Below, one piece after another: positions 1-9,244 of a stretch of 64,000 nt of DNA; the stretch's first letter is position 1; each line of letters begins with the position of its first letter. The stretch covers positions 27,922 through 91,921 of the forward strand of contig NZ_MAXF01000126.1 in NCBI RefSeq assembly GCF_001704635.1, in the 5' to 3' direction. This DNA is from Streptomyces sparsogenes. Lineage in GTDB: Bacteria; Actinomycetota; Actinomycetes; Streptomycetales; Streptomycetaceae. A program made the position numbers and the translations under genes. A model generated the notes under the pieces. That model worked only from the letters and a program-made list of their open reading frames with translations, made no database searches and was not told where the DNA came from.

Positions 1-669
1 ACCTGGTACTGGGACCCGTACGACTGCGGCTCCGGAAACCCGAACCCCACCGGCTTCGTGGTGAGCGAGGCCCAGTTCAACCAGATGTTCCCGAACCGCA
101 ACGGGTTCTACACCTACCGGGGCCTGACCGCCGCCCTGAGCGCCTACCCCGGCTTCGCGAACACCGGCAGCGACACCGTCAAGAAGCAGGAGGCGGCCGC
201 CTTCCTGGCCAACGTCAGCCACGAGACCGGCGGCCTGGTGCACATCGTGGAGCAGAACCAGGCCAATTACCCGCACTACTGCGACTGGAACCGGCCCTAC
301 GGCTGCCCGGCGGGCCAGGCCGCGTACTACGGGCGCGGGCCCATCCAGCTCAGCTGGAACTTCAACTACAAGGCGGCGGGCGACGCGCTCGGCATCGACC
401 TGCTGAACAACCCCTGGCTGGTCGAGCGGGACGCCGCGGTCTCCTGGAAGACCGCCCTGTGGTACTGGAACACCCAGACCGGCCCGGGCACCATGACCCC
501 GCACGCCGCGATGGTCAACCAGCGGGGCTTCGGCGAGACCATCCGCAGCATCAACGGCAGCATCGAGTGCAACGGCGGAAACCCCGGCCAGGTGCAGAGC
601 CGCATCGACGCCTACCGGAGGTTCGTCCAGATCCTCGGAACCACCCCGGGATCCAACCTGAGCTGCTGA
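1..669 (+). CDS. Chitinase, GH19 family (5' end outside window)
   Basis: The frame is open from base 1 to a TGA at 667-669 and ends a secreted family 19 chitinase, which cleaves beta-1,4 bonds in chitin with inversion. The visible 222 residues carry the hallmark NVSHETGG segment, whose Glu is the catalytic acid, and the YYGRGPIQLSWNFNY substrate-cleft motif. The C-terminal TIRSINGSIECNGG is also typical. The first visible residues (TWYWDPYDCGSG) look like a linker or the start of the catalytic domain, so any signal peptide and chitin-binding module lie upstream of the window. A GTG at 58 is open but would remove conserved N-terminal catalytic-domain sequence, so I do not regard it as the start. 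The neighbouring chitosanase suggests a shared theme of amino-sugar polymer degradation. Confidence 0.93.
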   Translation, partial: TWYWDPYDCGSGNPNPTGFVVSEAQFNQMFPNRNGFYTYRGLTAALSAYPGFANTGSDTVKKQEAAAFLANVSHETGGLVHIVEQNQANYPHYCDWNRPYGCPAGQAAYYGRGPIQLSWNFNYKAAGDALGIDLLNNPWLVERDAAVSWKTALWYWNTQTGPGTMTPHAAMVNQRGFGETIRSINGSIECNGGNPGQVQSRIDAYRRFVQILGTTPGSNLSC

Positions 670-782
670 CCCCCGGAACAACGTCACCGGTCTCGCGAGT
701 TGTCCAAGCAGCGCGGCGCGCGGCGCCGCGCTGCCACACCGCAGACCGTACGGGGCGATCCGCCCCTTCCTCAGGAGGTGCC

Positions 783-2024
783 GTGACCGGCTCCAGCCAC
801 AAACGCGCCCGGCTCGCCGCCGCCCTGCGCCCCGCCGCCTTCGGGGCGGACCCGGCCGGGGAGCGGATGGAGCGCATCCGCCGGTCGCCGAACTTCTCGG
901 GCGGCGTGTTCGTGAACCCGGTGGGCGCCCGCACCGCGCCGTCCGGCTCCATGCTGAAGTTCCTGCCCACGTACTTCCGCAAGGAGGAGCGGGTCCGCCG
1001 GGCCCCCGCCGCCCCCGTGCCCGTGCACCCCACCACCGTCGCCGACCTCGCCGTGCCGCCCGCCTCCGGGCTGCGGCTGACCTGGATGGGGCACTCGACC
1101 GTGCTGGCGGAGATCGACGGGCGCCGGGTGCTGTTCGACCCGGTGTGGGGTGAGCGCTGCTCGCCCTTCTCCTTCGCCGGCCCCAAGCGGGTCCACCCGG
1201 TGCCGGTGCCGCTGCGTGCCCTGGGGCCGGTCGACGTGGTGGTGATCTCCCACGACCACTACGACCACCTGGACATGCCGACCATCCGGGCCCTGGTGCG
1301 GACGGAGACGCACTTCGTGGTGCCGCTGGGCGTCGGCGCGCACCTGGAGCGCTGGGGAGTGCCCGAGCGGCGGATGACCGAGCTGGACTGGCACGAGTCG
1401 ACGGAGGTGGCCGGGGTGCGGCTCACCGCCACCCCGGCCCGCCACTTCTGCGGCCGCGCCCTGCGCAACACCCAGCACACCCTGTGGGCCTCCTGGGTGG
1501 TGGCCGGGCCGGAGCACCGGGTCTACCACAGCGGGGACACCGGATACTTCCCCGGCTTCGCGGACATCGGGGAGGCGTACGGCCCCTTCGACGCGACCAT
1601 GATCCAGATCGGTGCCTACAGCGAGTTCTGGCCCGACATCCACATGCTCCCCGAGGAGGGCGTGCGGGCCCACGCCGACCTCCAGGGCGGCGAGCCCGGC
1701 CGGGGCATCATGCTCCCGATCCACTGGGGCACCTTCAACCTCGCCCCCCACCCGTGGGACGAGCCGGCCGAGGGCACGGTGACCGCCGCGCGCGCGGCCG
1801 GTACACGAGTGGCCGTCCCGCGCCCCGGGGCCCCCTTCGAGCCGGCGGCCGGCCTGCCGCTGGACCCGTGGTGGCGGTCGATCGCGGCCCGCCCGGCGAC
1901 GGGCGCGGTGGCCGCTGCCGCGGTCACGCCCCAGGCGCCGGGCCGGGGCGCGCCGACTCCGGGCGGTGGCCCGGGCGACCAGCCCGAGGGACCCGGCGCC
2001 GCGCTCCCCCTCCCCCAGGCGTAG
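783..2024 (+). CDS. MBL-fold metal-dependent hydrolase (UlaG/NAPE-PLD-like)
   Basis: A 413-aa metallo-beta-lactamase-fold hydrolase. The metal-binding motif HDHYDHLD is near residue 160, followed by VYHSGDTGYFPGF and MLPIHWGTFNLAPHPW, which supply the later His and Asp ligands. The order and the GMLKFLPTYF-like N-terminal segment fit the RomA/UlaG/N-acylphosphatidylethanolamine phospholipase D-like branch, whose substrates vary, so no substrate is assigned. The GTG at 783 is chosen because AGGAGGT sits 6-7 bases upstream; the frame is open much further 5', overlapping the chitinase, but has no such signal. The last 60 residues are Ala/Pro/Gly-rich and probably disordered. No signal peptide is seen, so it is probably cytoplasmic. 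Confidence 0.88.
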   Translation: MTGSSHKRARLAAALRPAAFGADPAGERMERIRRSPNFSGGVFVNPVGARTAPSGSMLKFLPTYFRKEERVRRAPAAPVPVHPTTVADLAVPPASGLRLTWMGHSTVLAEIDGRRVLFDPVWGERCSPFSFAGPKRVHPVPVPLRALGPVDVVVISHDHYDHLDMPTIRALVRTETHFVVPLGVGAHLERWGVPERRMTELDWHESTEVAGVRLTATPARHFCGRALRNTQHTLWASWVVAGPEHRVYHSGDTGYFPGFADIGEAYGPFDATMIQIGAYSEFWPDIHMLPEEGVRAHADLQGGEPGRGIMLPIHWGTFNLAPHPWDEPAEGTVTAARAAGTRVAVPRPGAPFEPAAGLPLDPWWRSIAARPATGAVAAAAVTPQAPGRGAPTPGGGPGDQPEGPGAALPLPQA

Positions 2025-2032
2025 GGTCCCCG

Positions 2033-2060
2033 GGGGCCGCGCCCTCGACGGCGCGGCCCC
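2033..2060. terminator. Hairpin terminator after MBL-fold gene
   Basis: A perfect 11-bp G/C stem (GGGGCCGCGCC / GGCGCGGCCCC) with a 6-base loop lies just after the MBL gene and is followed by a T-containing stretch. This is a typical streptomycete terminator. Confidence 0.7.
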
Positions 2061-2117
2061 TGTCCTCGCTTCTTTGGTCCCGGCTCTTGTCGCGGGCATG
2101 GCATGCTCGGTTGAATG

Positions 2118-2136
2118 GTTAGGAAAGGTTCCTAAC
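2118..2136. promoter_or_regulatory. 19-bp palindromic operator upstream of chitosanase
   Basis: GTTAGGAAAGGTTCCTAAC has perfect 8-bp arms around a 3-bp centre and lies 66 bp before the chitosanase start. Streptomyces chitosanase genes are known to be repressed by the ROK-family protein CsnR through a palindrome of this kind. Assignment to CsnR is inference from position and sequence type. Confidence 0.65.
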
Positions 2137-2201
2137 GGATCGTCACTGTGACGACGACCCGCGCGCGCCTCCCCCACAGTCGACAAGGAACGGAGATCCA
2201 C

Positions 2202-3086
2202 ATGCCCAAGAGGATCGCCCTCGCGGCCGCCGCCGTCGCCATCCCGGCGGCGCTCGTCCTCATCGGCGTCGGAATCGGCCAGGCCGCCGACCAGACGCCG
2301 ACGGTCTCCCACCAGGCCGCGAACCACGCCGGGAAGCAGGCGGCCGGAAAGGCGGAGCGCCGGGCGGCCGCGGTGAAGAACCTGGACGATCCCGCCAAGA
2401 AGGAGATCGCCATGAAGCTGGTCTCCAGCGCCGAGAACTCCTCGCTGGACTGGCGGGCGCAGTTCAAGTACATCGAGGACATAGACGACGGGCGCGGCTA
2501 CACCGCCGGGATCATAGGCTTCTGCTCGGGCACCGGCGACATGCTCGAACTCGTCGAGTACTACACGCAGGTCAAGCCCGGAAACGTACTGGCCAAGTAC
2601 CTGCCGGCGCTGCGCAAGGTCAACGGCAGCGACTCGCACGCCGGTCTCGACCCGGACTTCACCAAGGACTGGAAGACCGCCGCCAAGGACAAGGCGTTCC
2701 AGGACGCCCAGGAACACGAGCGCGACCGGGTCTACTTCAACCCGTCGGTCAGCCGGGGCAAGGCCGACGGGCTGGGCACGCTGGGCCAGTTCATCTACTA
2801 CGACGCGATCGTCATGCACGGCCCCGGTGACAGCAAGTACAGCTTCGGCGGCATCCGCAAGACCGCCATGTCGCGGGCCAAGACCCCGGCGCAGGGCGGC
2901 GACGAGAAGACGTACCTCCACGCCTTCCTGGACGCCCGCAAGAAGGCCATGCAGAGCGAGGAAGCGCACAGCGACACCAGCCGGGTGGACACCGAGCAGC
3001 GGAAGTTCCTCAACGAGGGCAACCTCGGGCTCGAACCCCCGCTGAAGTGGAAGGTGTACGGCGACCCGTACCAGATCGACTCCTGA
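2202..3086 (+). CDS. csnA: Chitosanase, GH46 family, secreted
   Basis: A 294-aa precursor of an inverting endo-chitosanase. The N-terminus MPKRIALAAAAVAIPAALVL is a signal peptide, followed by an Ala/Lys-rich pro-like linker. The mature enzyme aligns along its whole length with the well-studied GH46 chitosanase of Streptomyces sp. N174. The two catalytic carboxylates are present: Glu78 in SSAENSSLDW and Asp96 in IEDIDDGRGYT (Glu22 and Asp40 in N174 mature numbering). ATG 2202 has AAGGA 14 bases upstream and opens directly into the signal peptide; an upstream in-frame start at 2148 would put 18 non-signal residues in front. Transcription is probably controlled through the palindrome at 2118-2136. 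Chitosan oligomers would be the released product. Confidence 0.96.
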   Translation: MPKRIALAAAAVAIPAALVLIGVGIGQAADQTPTVSHQAANHAGKQAAGKAERRAAAVKNLDDPAKKEIAMKLVSSAENSSLDWRAQFKYIEDIDDGRGYTAGIIGFCSGTGDMLELVEYYTQVKPGNVLAKYLPALRKVNGSDSHAGLDPDFTKDWKTAAKDKAFQDAQEHERDRVYFNPSVSRGKADGLGTLGQFIYYDAIVMHGPGDSKYSFGGIRKTAMSRAKTPAQGGDEKTYLHAFLDARKKAMQSEEAHSDTSRVDTEQRKFLNEGNLGLEPPLKWKVYGDPYQIDS

Positions 3087-3236
3087 CCCTCCGCCTCGTT
3101 CGGTCCGGGCGGTACGACGGCCAAGGCCGCCCGGATCTCCGGCGCTCAAGTGTGGACGGGCGAGCGGCGAGTTGAAGGGCGCGCCGAGGCGGTCGCGACG
3201 TGCGGAGCATCACGTGGGCACCACGACTTTTACACA

Positions 3237-3266
3237 TTGACCATCGTTGTTACCTCCTCCTATATT
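3237..3266 (+). promoter_or_regulatory. Promoter of first small secreted protein gene
   Basis: TTGACC (3237-3242), an 18-bp spacer and TATATT (3261-3266) form a near-consensus vegetative promoter, unusually AT-rich for this genome. It leaves a leader of about 110 nt before the ATG at 3382. The rest of 3087-3381 holds no gene. The same promoter geometry recurs at 3917-3946. Confidence 0.75.
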
Positions 3267-3381
3267 CACGGCGACAACCACGCAGCACGCAGCCGTGCGG
3301 CGCTCAACTCCCTGTCGGAACAGGGCGTTGGCGTGAGCCCCCGGGCACACTGCTTCGCTGTGTTTCTTCTTGGGAAGTGAC

Positions 3382-3783
3382 ATGAAGTTCCGCAAGACCC
3401 TCAGCGCGTTCGCCGTGGCCGTCGCCGCGGCAGGAGCGTCCCTGCTCACCGCCCCCTCCGCCAGCGCCGCCGACTGGTGGGACTACCAGATGCACACCAA
3501 CGACAGCGACCCGGGCGGCCGTGTCCGCTTCAAGATGAACGGCGACGTCGTTGAGCTGTGCGACATCGAGGCGGACGGCTGGAAGGTCAAGCTGACGATC
3601 GTTCACGGCTTCACCGGCAACGTGGTCGACCGCATGGACGTGGGCGGCAACGGCAACTGCGTCACCCACAGCGCCTCCAACGGTCACAACCTGACCGAGG
3701 GGCAGCACTACTACTTCCAGATCTACCTCAGCAAGGACGGCACCCCGCTGGACTACGACGACTCGTCGGACTGGATCGCGTAG
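3382..3783 (+). CDS. Small secreted protein, tandem paralogue 1
   Basis: A 133-aa protein with a classical signal peptide (MKFRKTLSAFAVAVAAAGAS, cleavage near ASA-ADWWD). The mature part of about 100 residues has conserved blocks GGRVRF, NGDVVELCDIEADGW, GGNGNCVTHSASNGH and LTEGQ, and two cysteines likely forming a disulfide. I do not recognise a characterised family; the alternating hydrophobic pattern suggests an all-beta fold. The ATG at 3382 is chosen over the in-frame TTG at 3370 because it starts the signal peptide and has GGGAAG before it. The gene is about two-thirds identical to its downstream neighbour at 4066 and has its own promoter and terminator. Confidence 0.85.
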   Translation: MKFRKTLSAFAVAVAAAGASLLTAPSASAADWWDYQMHTNDSDPGGRVRFKMNGDVVELCDIEADGWKVKLTIVHGFTGNVVDRMDVGGNGNCVTHSASNGHNLTEGQHYYFQIYLSKDGTPLDYDDSSDWIA

Positions 3784-3813
3784 CCGGCGCCTCGTCTCCC
3801 GATTTCTCTTTGC

Positions 3814-3851
3814 CGATCGGCCCGTCGGAGCTGCCTCCGGCGGGCCGATCG
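3814..3851. terminator. Hairpin terminator after small secreted protein 1
   Basis: A 17-bp nearly perfect inverted repeat (CGATCGGCCCGTCGGAG with its complement) around the loop CTGC, preceded by a T-rich run. It resembles the terminator after the paralogue at 4487-4523, as if the whole transcription unit had been duplicated. Confidence 0.8.
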
Positions 3852-3916
3852 CCCATGCCCCCTTGCAGGATTTCGTCATCGAGGCCGGCCGTGCTCGCAA
3901 CCATCGGACACAGGAG

Positions 3917-3946
3917 TTGACCATGGTTGTGCCAGCCTCTTATATT
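3917..3946 (+). promoter_or_regulatory. Promoter of second small secreted protein gene
   Basis: TTGACC (3917-3922), 18-bp spacer, TATATT (3941-3946): the same boxes and spacing as the promoter at 3237-3266. The leader that follows shares GGGCACACTGCTT and other blocks with the first copy up to the start codon. Confidence 0.75.
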
Positions 3947-4065
3947 CCTCGCGGCAACCACTCAGCAGGCAAATGTGCCGCACTCAACTCCGGTGAATGG
4001 CAAAGGCGTTGAAAGTGCACATCCCCGGGCACACTGCTTTGCTTTGTTTCCTTTTGGGGAGTGAC

Positions 4066-4464
4066 ATGAAGTTCCGCAGGACCCTCAGCGCGTTTGCCGT
4101 GGCCGTTGCCGCGGCGGGTGTGCCCTTGCTCGGCGCACCCACCGCCGGGGCGGCCACCACCGCTACCTGGGACAATCAGCTGCACACCAACGACGGCGAC
4201 CCGGGCGGTCGCGTCCGCTTCAGGGCGAACGGCGACGTCATGGAGCTGTGCGACATCGAGGCCGACGGTTGGAAGGTCAACCTGGAGGTCTCTGGCTACC
4301 ACTATTACGACGCGTTTTCCGTGGGCGGAAACGGAAACTGTGTCACTCACAGTGCCTCGAATGGCCACGACTTGACGGAGGGCGCGGGCTACTCCATCAA
4401 GATTTACCTCAGCAAGTCCGGCCACCCCTACGAGTACGAAGACTCGGCCGTGTTCTGGGCGTAG
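4066..4464 (+). CDS. Small secreted protein, tandem paralogue 2
   Basis: A 132-aa secreted protein paralogous to the 3382 gene. Its signal peptide begins MKFRRTLSAFAVAVAAAGVP and probably ends at AGA-ATT. The mature part again has GGRVRF, NGDVMELCDIEADGW and GGNGNCVTHSASNGHDLTEG and the same two cysteines. The middle segment differs most (SGYHYYDAF against HGFTGNVVD), so divergence is concentrated in one loop. ATG 4066 follows GGGGAG; the longer in-frame frame from 3997 would bury the signal peptide. Function is unknown. Separate promoters suggest the two copies may be expressed under the same cue in parallel. Confidence 0.85.
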   Translation: MKFRRTLSAFAVAVAAAGVPLLGAPTAGAATTATWDNQLHTNDGDPGGRVRFRANGDVMELCDIEADGWKVNLEVSGYHYYDAFSVGGNGNCVTHSASNGHDLTEGAGYSIKIYLSKSGHPYEYEDSAVFWA

Positions 4465-4486
4465 TCGGCGTCCTCTTTTCTCTTCT

Positions 4487-4523
4487 GATCGGGCCCGCCG
4501 GAGCTGCTCCGGCGGGCCCGATC
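4487..4523. terminator. Perfect 17-bp hairpin, bidirectional terminator
   Basis: GATCGGGCCCGCCGGAG and its exact complement are separated by CTG. It lies between the second secreted-protein gene and the convergent amidotransferase gene and may stop both. Confidence 0.85.
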
Positions 4524-4557
4524 GCCCATAGCCGGGGATCGGCGAGGTGCTGGACGT

Positions 4558-5262
4558 TCAGTCCCTTGCCGCGGCCGCCGCGTCGACCAGCGCCCGCATG
4601 ACCCGCACGTCCTCCCCGGAATCCGCCTCCGGATGCCACTGCACCCCGAGAGTGAACCCCGAGCCCGGCAGCTCCACCGCCTCCACCGTCCCGTCCACCG
4701 TCGCGTGCGCCGAGACCACCAGCCCCTCGCCGAGGCGGTCCACCGCCTGGTGGTGGTAGGTCGGCACGGACACCGCGTCCGGCGTGATCCGGGCCAGGAG
4801 GGTGCCCGGGACGGGCTTGATCTCGTGGTGTTCGAAGACGCCCGGCGGGCCCACGTGGCCCTCCAGGTGCTGGACGAGCGTGCCGCCGAGGGCGACGTTC
4901 AGGAGTTGCATGCCGCGGCAGATGCCCAGCAGGGGCAGGCCCGCCGCCAGGGCCGCATCGATGAGTGCCAGCTCCCAGGCGTCCCGTTCCCGCGCGGGCG
5001 GGCCCGTGCGTTCGTGGGGTTCGGCGCCGTAGCGGAGGGGCTCGACGTCGGGGCCGCCCGCGATGACCAGGGCGTCGAGGCGGGAGACCACGGAGGCGGC
5101 CGAGGTGGGGGCGTCGTCGGGGGGCAGCAGGGCGGCCAGGCCGCCCGCGCGCTGGACGAGGCGGTGGTATCCGGCCGGGAGCAGAGCCGCGGGCTGGTGC
5201 CAGACGCCCCAGCGGACGGATGACTCCAGGTAGGTGCTGATGCCGATGAGGGGCTTCGACAA
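4558..5262 (-). CDS. Gamma-glutamyl-gamma-aminobutyrate hydrolase-like class I amidotransferase
   Basis: A 234-aa member of the class I glutamine amidotransferase-like hydrolases related to PuuD, which cleaves gamma-glutamyl amides. It has the oxyanion/nucleophile segment GICRGMQLLNVALGG with the catalytic Cys, and the His-Glu part of the triad in VQWHPEAD; HHEIKPVPGT and HHQAVDRLG are typical of this subgroup. It is the last gene of the minus-strand run regulator-permease-hydrolase and sits beside a GlnA4-type synthetase on the other strand. The inferred role is hydrolysis of a gamma-glutamylated amine made by that synthetase. No signal peptide is seen, so it is cytoplasmic. Confidence 0.88.
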   Translation of the reverse strand: MSKPLIGISTYLESSVRWGVWHQPAALLPAGYHRLVQRAGGLAALLPPDDAPTSAASVVSRLDALVIAGGPDVEPLRYGAEPHERTGPPARERDAWELALIDAALAAGLPLLGICRGMQLLNVALGGTLVQHLEGHVGPPGVFEHHEIKPVPGTLLARITPDAVSVPTYHHQAVDRLGEGLVVSAHATVDGTVEAVELPGSGFTLGVQWHPEADSGEDVRVMRALVDAAAAARD

Positions 5263-5328
5263 CGGGGGTCCAATCTTTCGCCGACCGGGTGCTGTCGCCG
5301 GTCCGGGTGGTCTCAGTCGCGGGGCAGC

Positions 5329-6825
<1,497 letters not shown>

Positions 6826-6860
6826 GGGTGCTCCTGGTCCACACGAGAGGCGAGGGCAAA

Positions 6861-6876
6861 GGTTTGGACGCATACC
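6861..6876. promoter_or_regulatory. Palindromic operator upstream of permease gene
   Basis: GGTTTGGACGCATACC, extended on both sides by AAA/TTT to a 22-bp palindrome with one mismatched pair. It lies 36 bp before the permease start and shares the outer GGTnT/ATACC with the palindrome at 7804-7819, so both may be bound by the intervening FadR-type regulator. Confidence 0.6.
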
Positions 6877-6924
6877 TTTGCCGTGGTCGGTGTCCCCGCG
6901 CAAGACCTCTGCGTAAAACGTGGG

Positions 6925-7773
6925 TCAATCCGTCGTTCGATCCGTCGTTCGATCCGCCGGGCGCGTGCCCTCCCGCGCGTCGGTCAGGAAGCCGCGCAGC
7001 AGCGCCGCCGTGCCCTCGCAGTGCTCCCGCATCACCTCGCGCGCCCCGTCCGCGTCCCCGTCGAGCACCGCCTCGACCAGCGCCGTGTGCTGGGCCTGCG
7101 AGTGCTCCAGGTTGCGCACCAGCAGCGGGATGCGGTCCAGCAGGTCGTTGACGGTGGCGCGGACGGCCGCGTACTGGGCGGCGAGCGACGGGGAGCCCGC
7201 CAGCTCGGCGAGCGTCAGATGGAGCAGCGTGTCCAGCCGCCGGTAGTCGGCGAGCGGGGCGTCCCGGGTCGCGTCGAGGGCGGCCCGCAGCCGGTCGGCC
7301 TGCTCGGCGGTCAGCCCGTGGGCGGCGCACAGCCCGGCCGCGCCCACCTCCAGGACCTCGCGGAAGCGCAGGGTGTCCTCGACGTCCACCTCCCGGACCC
7401 GGCGCAGCAGCGCGTCCCCGCCGGCGGCGGCCGGTTCGGGGCGGGCCCGTACGAAGGTGCCGCCGTAGCGGCCGCGCCGGCTCTCCACCAGCCCCTGGTC
7501 CGCCAGCACCTTCAGCACCTCGCGCAGCGTCACCCGGCTGATGCTCAGCCGCTCGGCCAGCTCCCGCTCGGCCGGGAGCCGCTCGCCCTCGGGGACCAGG
7601 CCGAGACGCAGGATCCGGAGTATCTGCTCCAGCGCCTCCTCGAAGCCGTTGCCGGCCCGCACCGGCCGCAGCACCGGAGCCAGCCGGTCGCCCGCGCCGC
7701 CGCCCCCGGTTCCGCCCGTGCCGCCGTCGGTGGTGGTGCCCGCGGCGCCGCCGCCGCTTCCGTCGCCGTTCAT
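6925..7773 (-). CDS. FadR/GntR-family transcriptional regulator (FCD domain)
   Basis: A 282-aa regulator. After a Gly/Thr-rich start, residues about 25-95 form a winged helix (LPAERELAERLSISRVTLREVLKVLADQGLVESRRGRYGGTFV), followed by an all-helical FCD ligand-binding domain with the metal-site pattern (Asp and His in DTLLHLTLAE, later histidines). ATG 7773 is preferred over GTG 7791 because GGAAG sits just before it; either is possible. The C-terminus ends in a short repeat (DRTTDRTTD) encoded by a 12-bp tandem duplication at 6931-6954. It lies between the permease and the divergent glnA4 gene, and the paired palindromes argue that it controls both. Confidence 0.88.
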   Translation of the reverse strand: MNGDGSGGGAAGTTTDGGTGGTGGGGAGDRLAPVLRPVRAGNGFEEALEQILRILRLGLVPEGERLPAERELAERLSISRVTLREVLKVLADQGLVESRRGRYGGTFVRARPEPAAAGGDALLRRVREVDVEDTLRFREVLEVGAAGLCAAHGLTAEQADRLRAALDATRDAPLADYRRLDTLLHLTLAELAGSPSLAAQYAAVRATVNDLLDRIPLLVRNLEHSQAQHTALVEAVLDGDADGAREVMREHCEGTAALLRGFLTDAREGTRPADRTTDRTTD

Positions 7774-7803
7774 GGAAACTTCCGCCCCCACTTCCCAATC
7801 AAT

Positions 7804-7819
7804 GGTCTACCGGAATACC
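7804..7819. promoter_or_regulatory. Palindromic operator between regulator and glnA4-type gene
   Basis: GGTCTACCGGAATACC (GGTnTnCC / GGnAnACC) lies in the 92-bp divergent gap, 30 bp before the regulator start and 46 bp before the synthetase start. It fits a FadR-type operator and matches the motif upstream of the permease. Confidence 0.6.
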
Positions 7820-7865
7820 TTATGGCTCCCGCGGCACCGAGTCGTACCCGACAGGAGGCACCACC

Positions 7866-9233
7866 GTGGCTGACCGTACGCCCCCGCTCTCCGTCGACGA
7901 GTTGAGGAGACTCGTCGACACCGGAGAGATCGACACCGTCGTCCTCGCCTTCACCGACATGCAGGGCAGACTCCAGGGCAAGCGGTTCGCGGCCCGATTC
8001 TTCCTCGACGAGGCCCTGGAGCACGGCACCGAGGGGTGCAACTACCTCCTCGCCGTCGACGCCGACATGAACACCGTCGACGGCTACGCCATGTCCTCCT
8101 GGGAGCGCGGCTACGGCGACTTCGCCATGCACGGCGACACCGCCACCCTGCGCCGCACCCCCTGGAACCCCGGCACCGCCCTCATCACCGCCGACCTGGC
8201 CTGGCACGACGGCTCGCCGGTGCTCGCCTCCCCGCGCCAGATCCTGCGCCGCCAGCTCGACCGGCTCGCCGAGCGCGGCTGGACCGCCTACGCGGGCACC
8301 GAGCTGGAGTTCATGGTCTTCAAGGACACCTACGAGCAGGCCTGGGGCGCCGGCTACCGCGGGCTGACCCCCGCCAACCAGTACAACATCGACTACTCCG
8401 TCCTCGGCACCGGACGCGTCGAGCCCCTGCTGCGCCGCATCCGCAACGAGATGGGCGCGGCCGGGATGACCGTCGAGTCGGCCAAGGGCGAGTGCAACCT
8501 CGGCCAGCACGAGATCGCCTTCCGCTACGACGACGCCCTGACCACTTGCGACCAGCACACCGTCTACAAGACCGGCGCCAAGGAGATCGCCGCCCAGGAG
8601 GGCATGGCGCTGACCTTCATGGCCAAGTACGACGAGCGCGAGGGCAACTCCTGTCACATCCACCTCTCCCTCCGCGACGAGTCGGGCGCCCCCGTGCTCG
8701 CCGACGACGACGGCCCGTACGGCATGTCCAAGACGATGCGCCACTTCCTCGCCGGACAGCTCGCCGCGATGCGCGACTTCACCCTCCTCTACGCGCCGAA
8801 CATCAACTCCTACAAGCGCTTCCGCCCCGGCTCCTTCGCGCCCACCGCCGTCGCCTGGGGCCCGGACAACCGCACCTGCGCGCTGCGCGTCATCGGCCAC
8901 GGCCCCTCCCACCGGCTGGAGAACCGCCTCCCCGGCGGCGACGTCAACCCGTACCTCGCCGTCGCCGGCATGGTCGCGGCCGGACTGTACGGGATCGAGG
9001 AGGAGCTGGAGCTCCCCGAGGTGTGCACCGGAAACGCCTACAACGGCGACGCCGAACACGTCCCGGCCACCCTGCGCGACGCCGCCGAGCTGTGGCGGAC
9101 CAGCCCCATAGCGCGGGCCGCCTTCGGCGAGGAGGTCGTCGAGCACTACCTCAACATGGCGCGTGTCGAGCAGGAGGCCTACGACACCGCCGTCACGGAC
9201 TGGGAGCGCTTCCGGTCCTTCGAGCGCATGTGA
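7866..9233 (+). CDS. glnA4: Glutamine synthetase-like gamma-glutamylamine synthetase (GlnA4 type)
   Basis: A 455-aa member of the glutamine synthetase superfamily, which ligates glutamate gamma-carboxylate to an amine using ATP. Conserved parts include GTELEFMVF (metal ligands), CHIHLSLRD, and KRFRPGSFAP followed by NRTCALRVIG and NRLPGGDVNPYLAVAGM. It lacks the adenylylation-loop signature of canonical GlnA. In S. coelicolor the protein encoded in this same context (GlnA4) was reported to make gamma-glutamylethanolamide; I assign the symbol on context and sequence type. GTG 7866 has ACAGGAGGC upstream. The aldehyde dehydrogenase and SDR genes follow with gaps of 11 bp and 1 bp, so the three form an operon. 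Confidence 0.88.
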   Translation: MADRTPPLSVDELRRLVDTGEIDTVVLAFTDMQGRLQGKRFAARFFLDEALEHGTEGCNYLLAVDADMNTVDGYAMSSWERGYGDFAMHGDTATLRRTPWNPGTALITADLAWHDGSPVLASPRQILRRQLDRLAERGWTAYAGTELEFMVFKDTYEQAWGAGYRGLTPANQYNIDYSVLGTGRVEPLLRRIRNEMGAAGMTVESAKGECNLGQHEIAFRYDDALTTCDQHTVYKTGAKEIAAQEGMALTFMAKYDEREGNSCHIHLSLRDESGAPVLADDDGPYGMSKTMRHFLAGQLAAMRDFTLLYAPNINSYKRFRPGSFAPTAVAWGPDNRTCALRVIGHGPSHRLENRLPGGDVNPYLAVAGMVAAGLYGIEEELELPEVCTGNAYNGDAEHVPATLRDAAELWRTSPIARAAFGEEVVEHYLNMARVEQEAYDTAVTDWERFRSFERM

Positions 9234-9244
9234 GGAACCACCCC

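Noticed and set aside
1066..2024. MBL-fold protein as an antibiotic-resistance beta-lactamase
   Set aside because: HxHxDH is generic to the superfamily; the flanking motifs match RomA/UlaG-like hydrolases and there is no signal peptide.
771..3149. 792-aa minus-strand open frame
   Set aside because: Antisense to the MBL hydrolase and chitosanase; low-complexity Val/Arg/Gly composition from GC bias, no start signal or domain.
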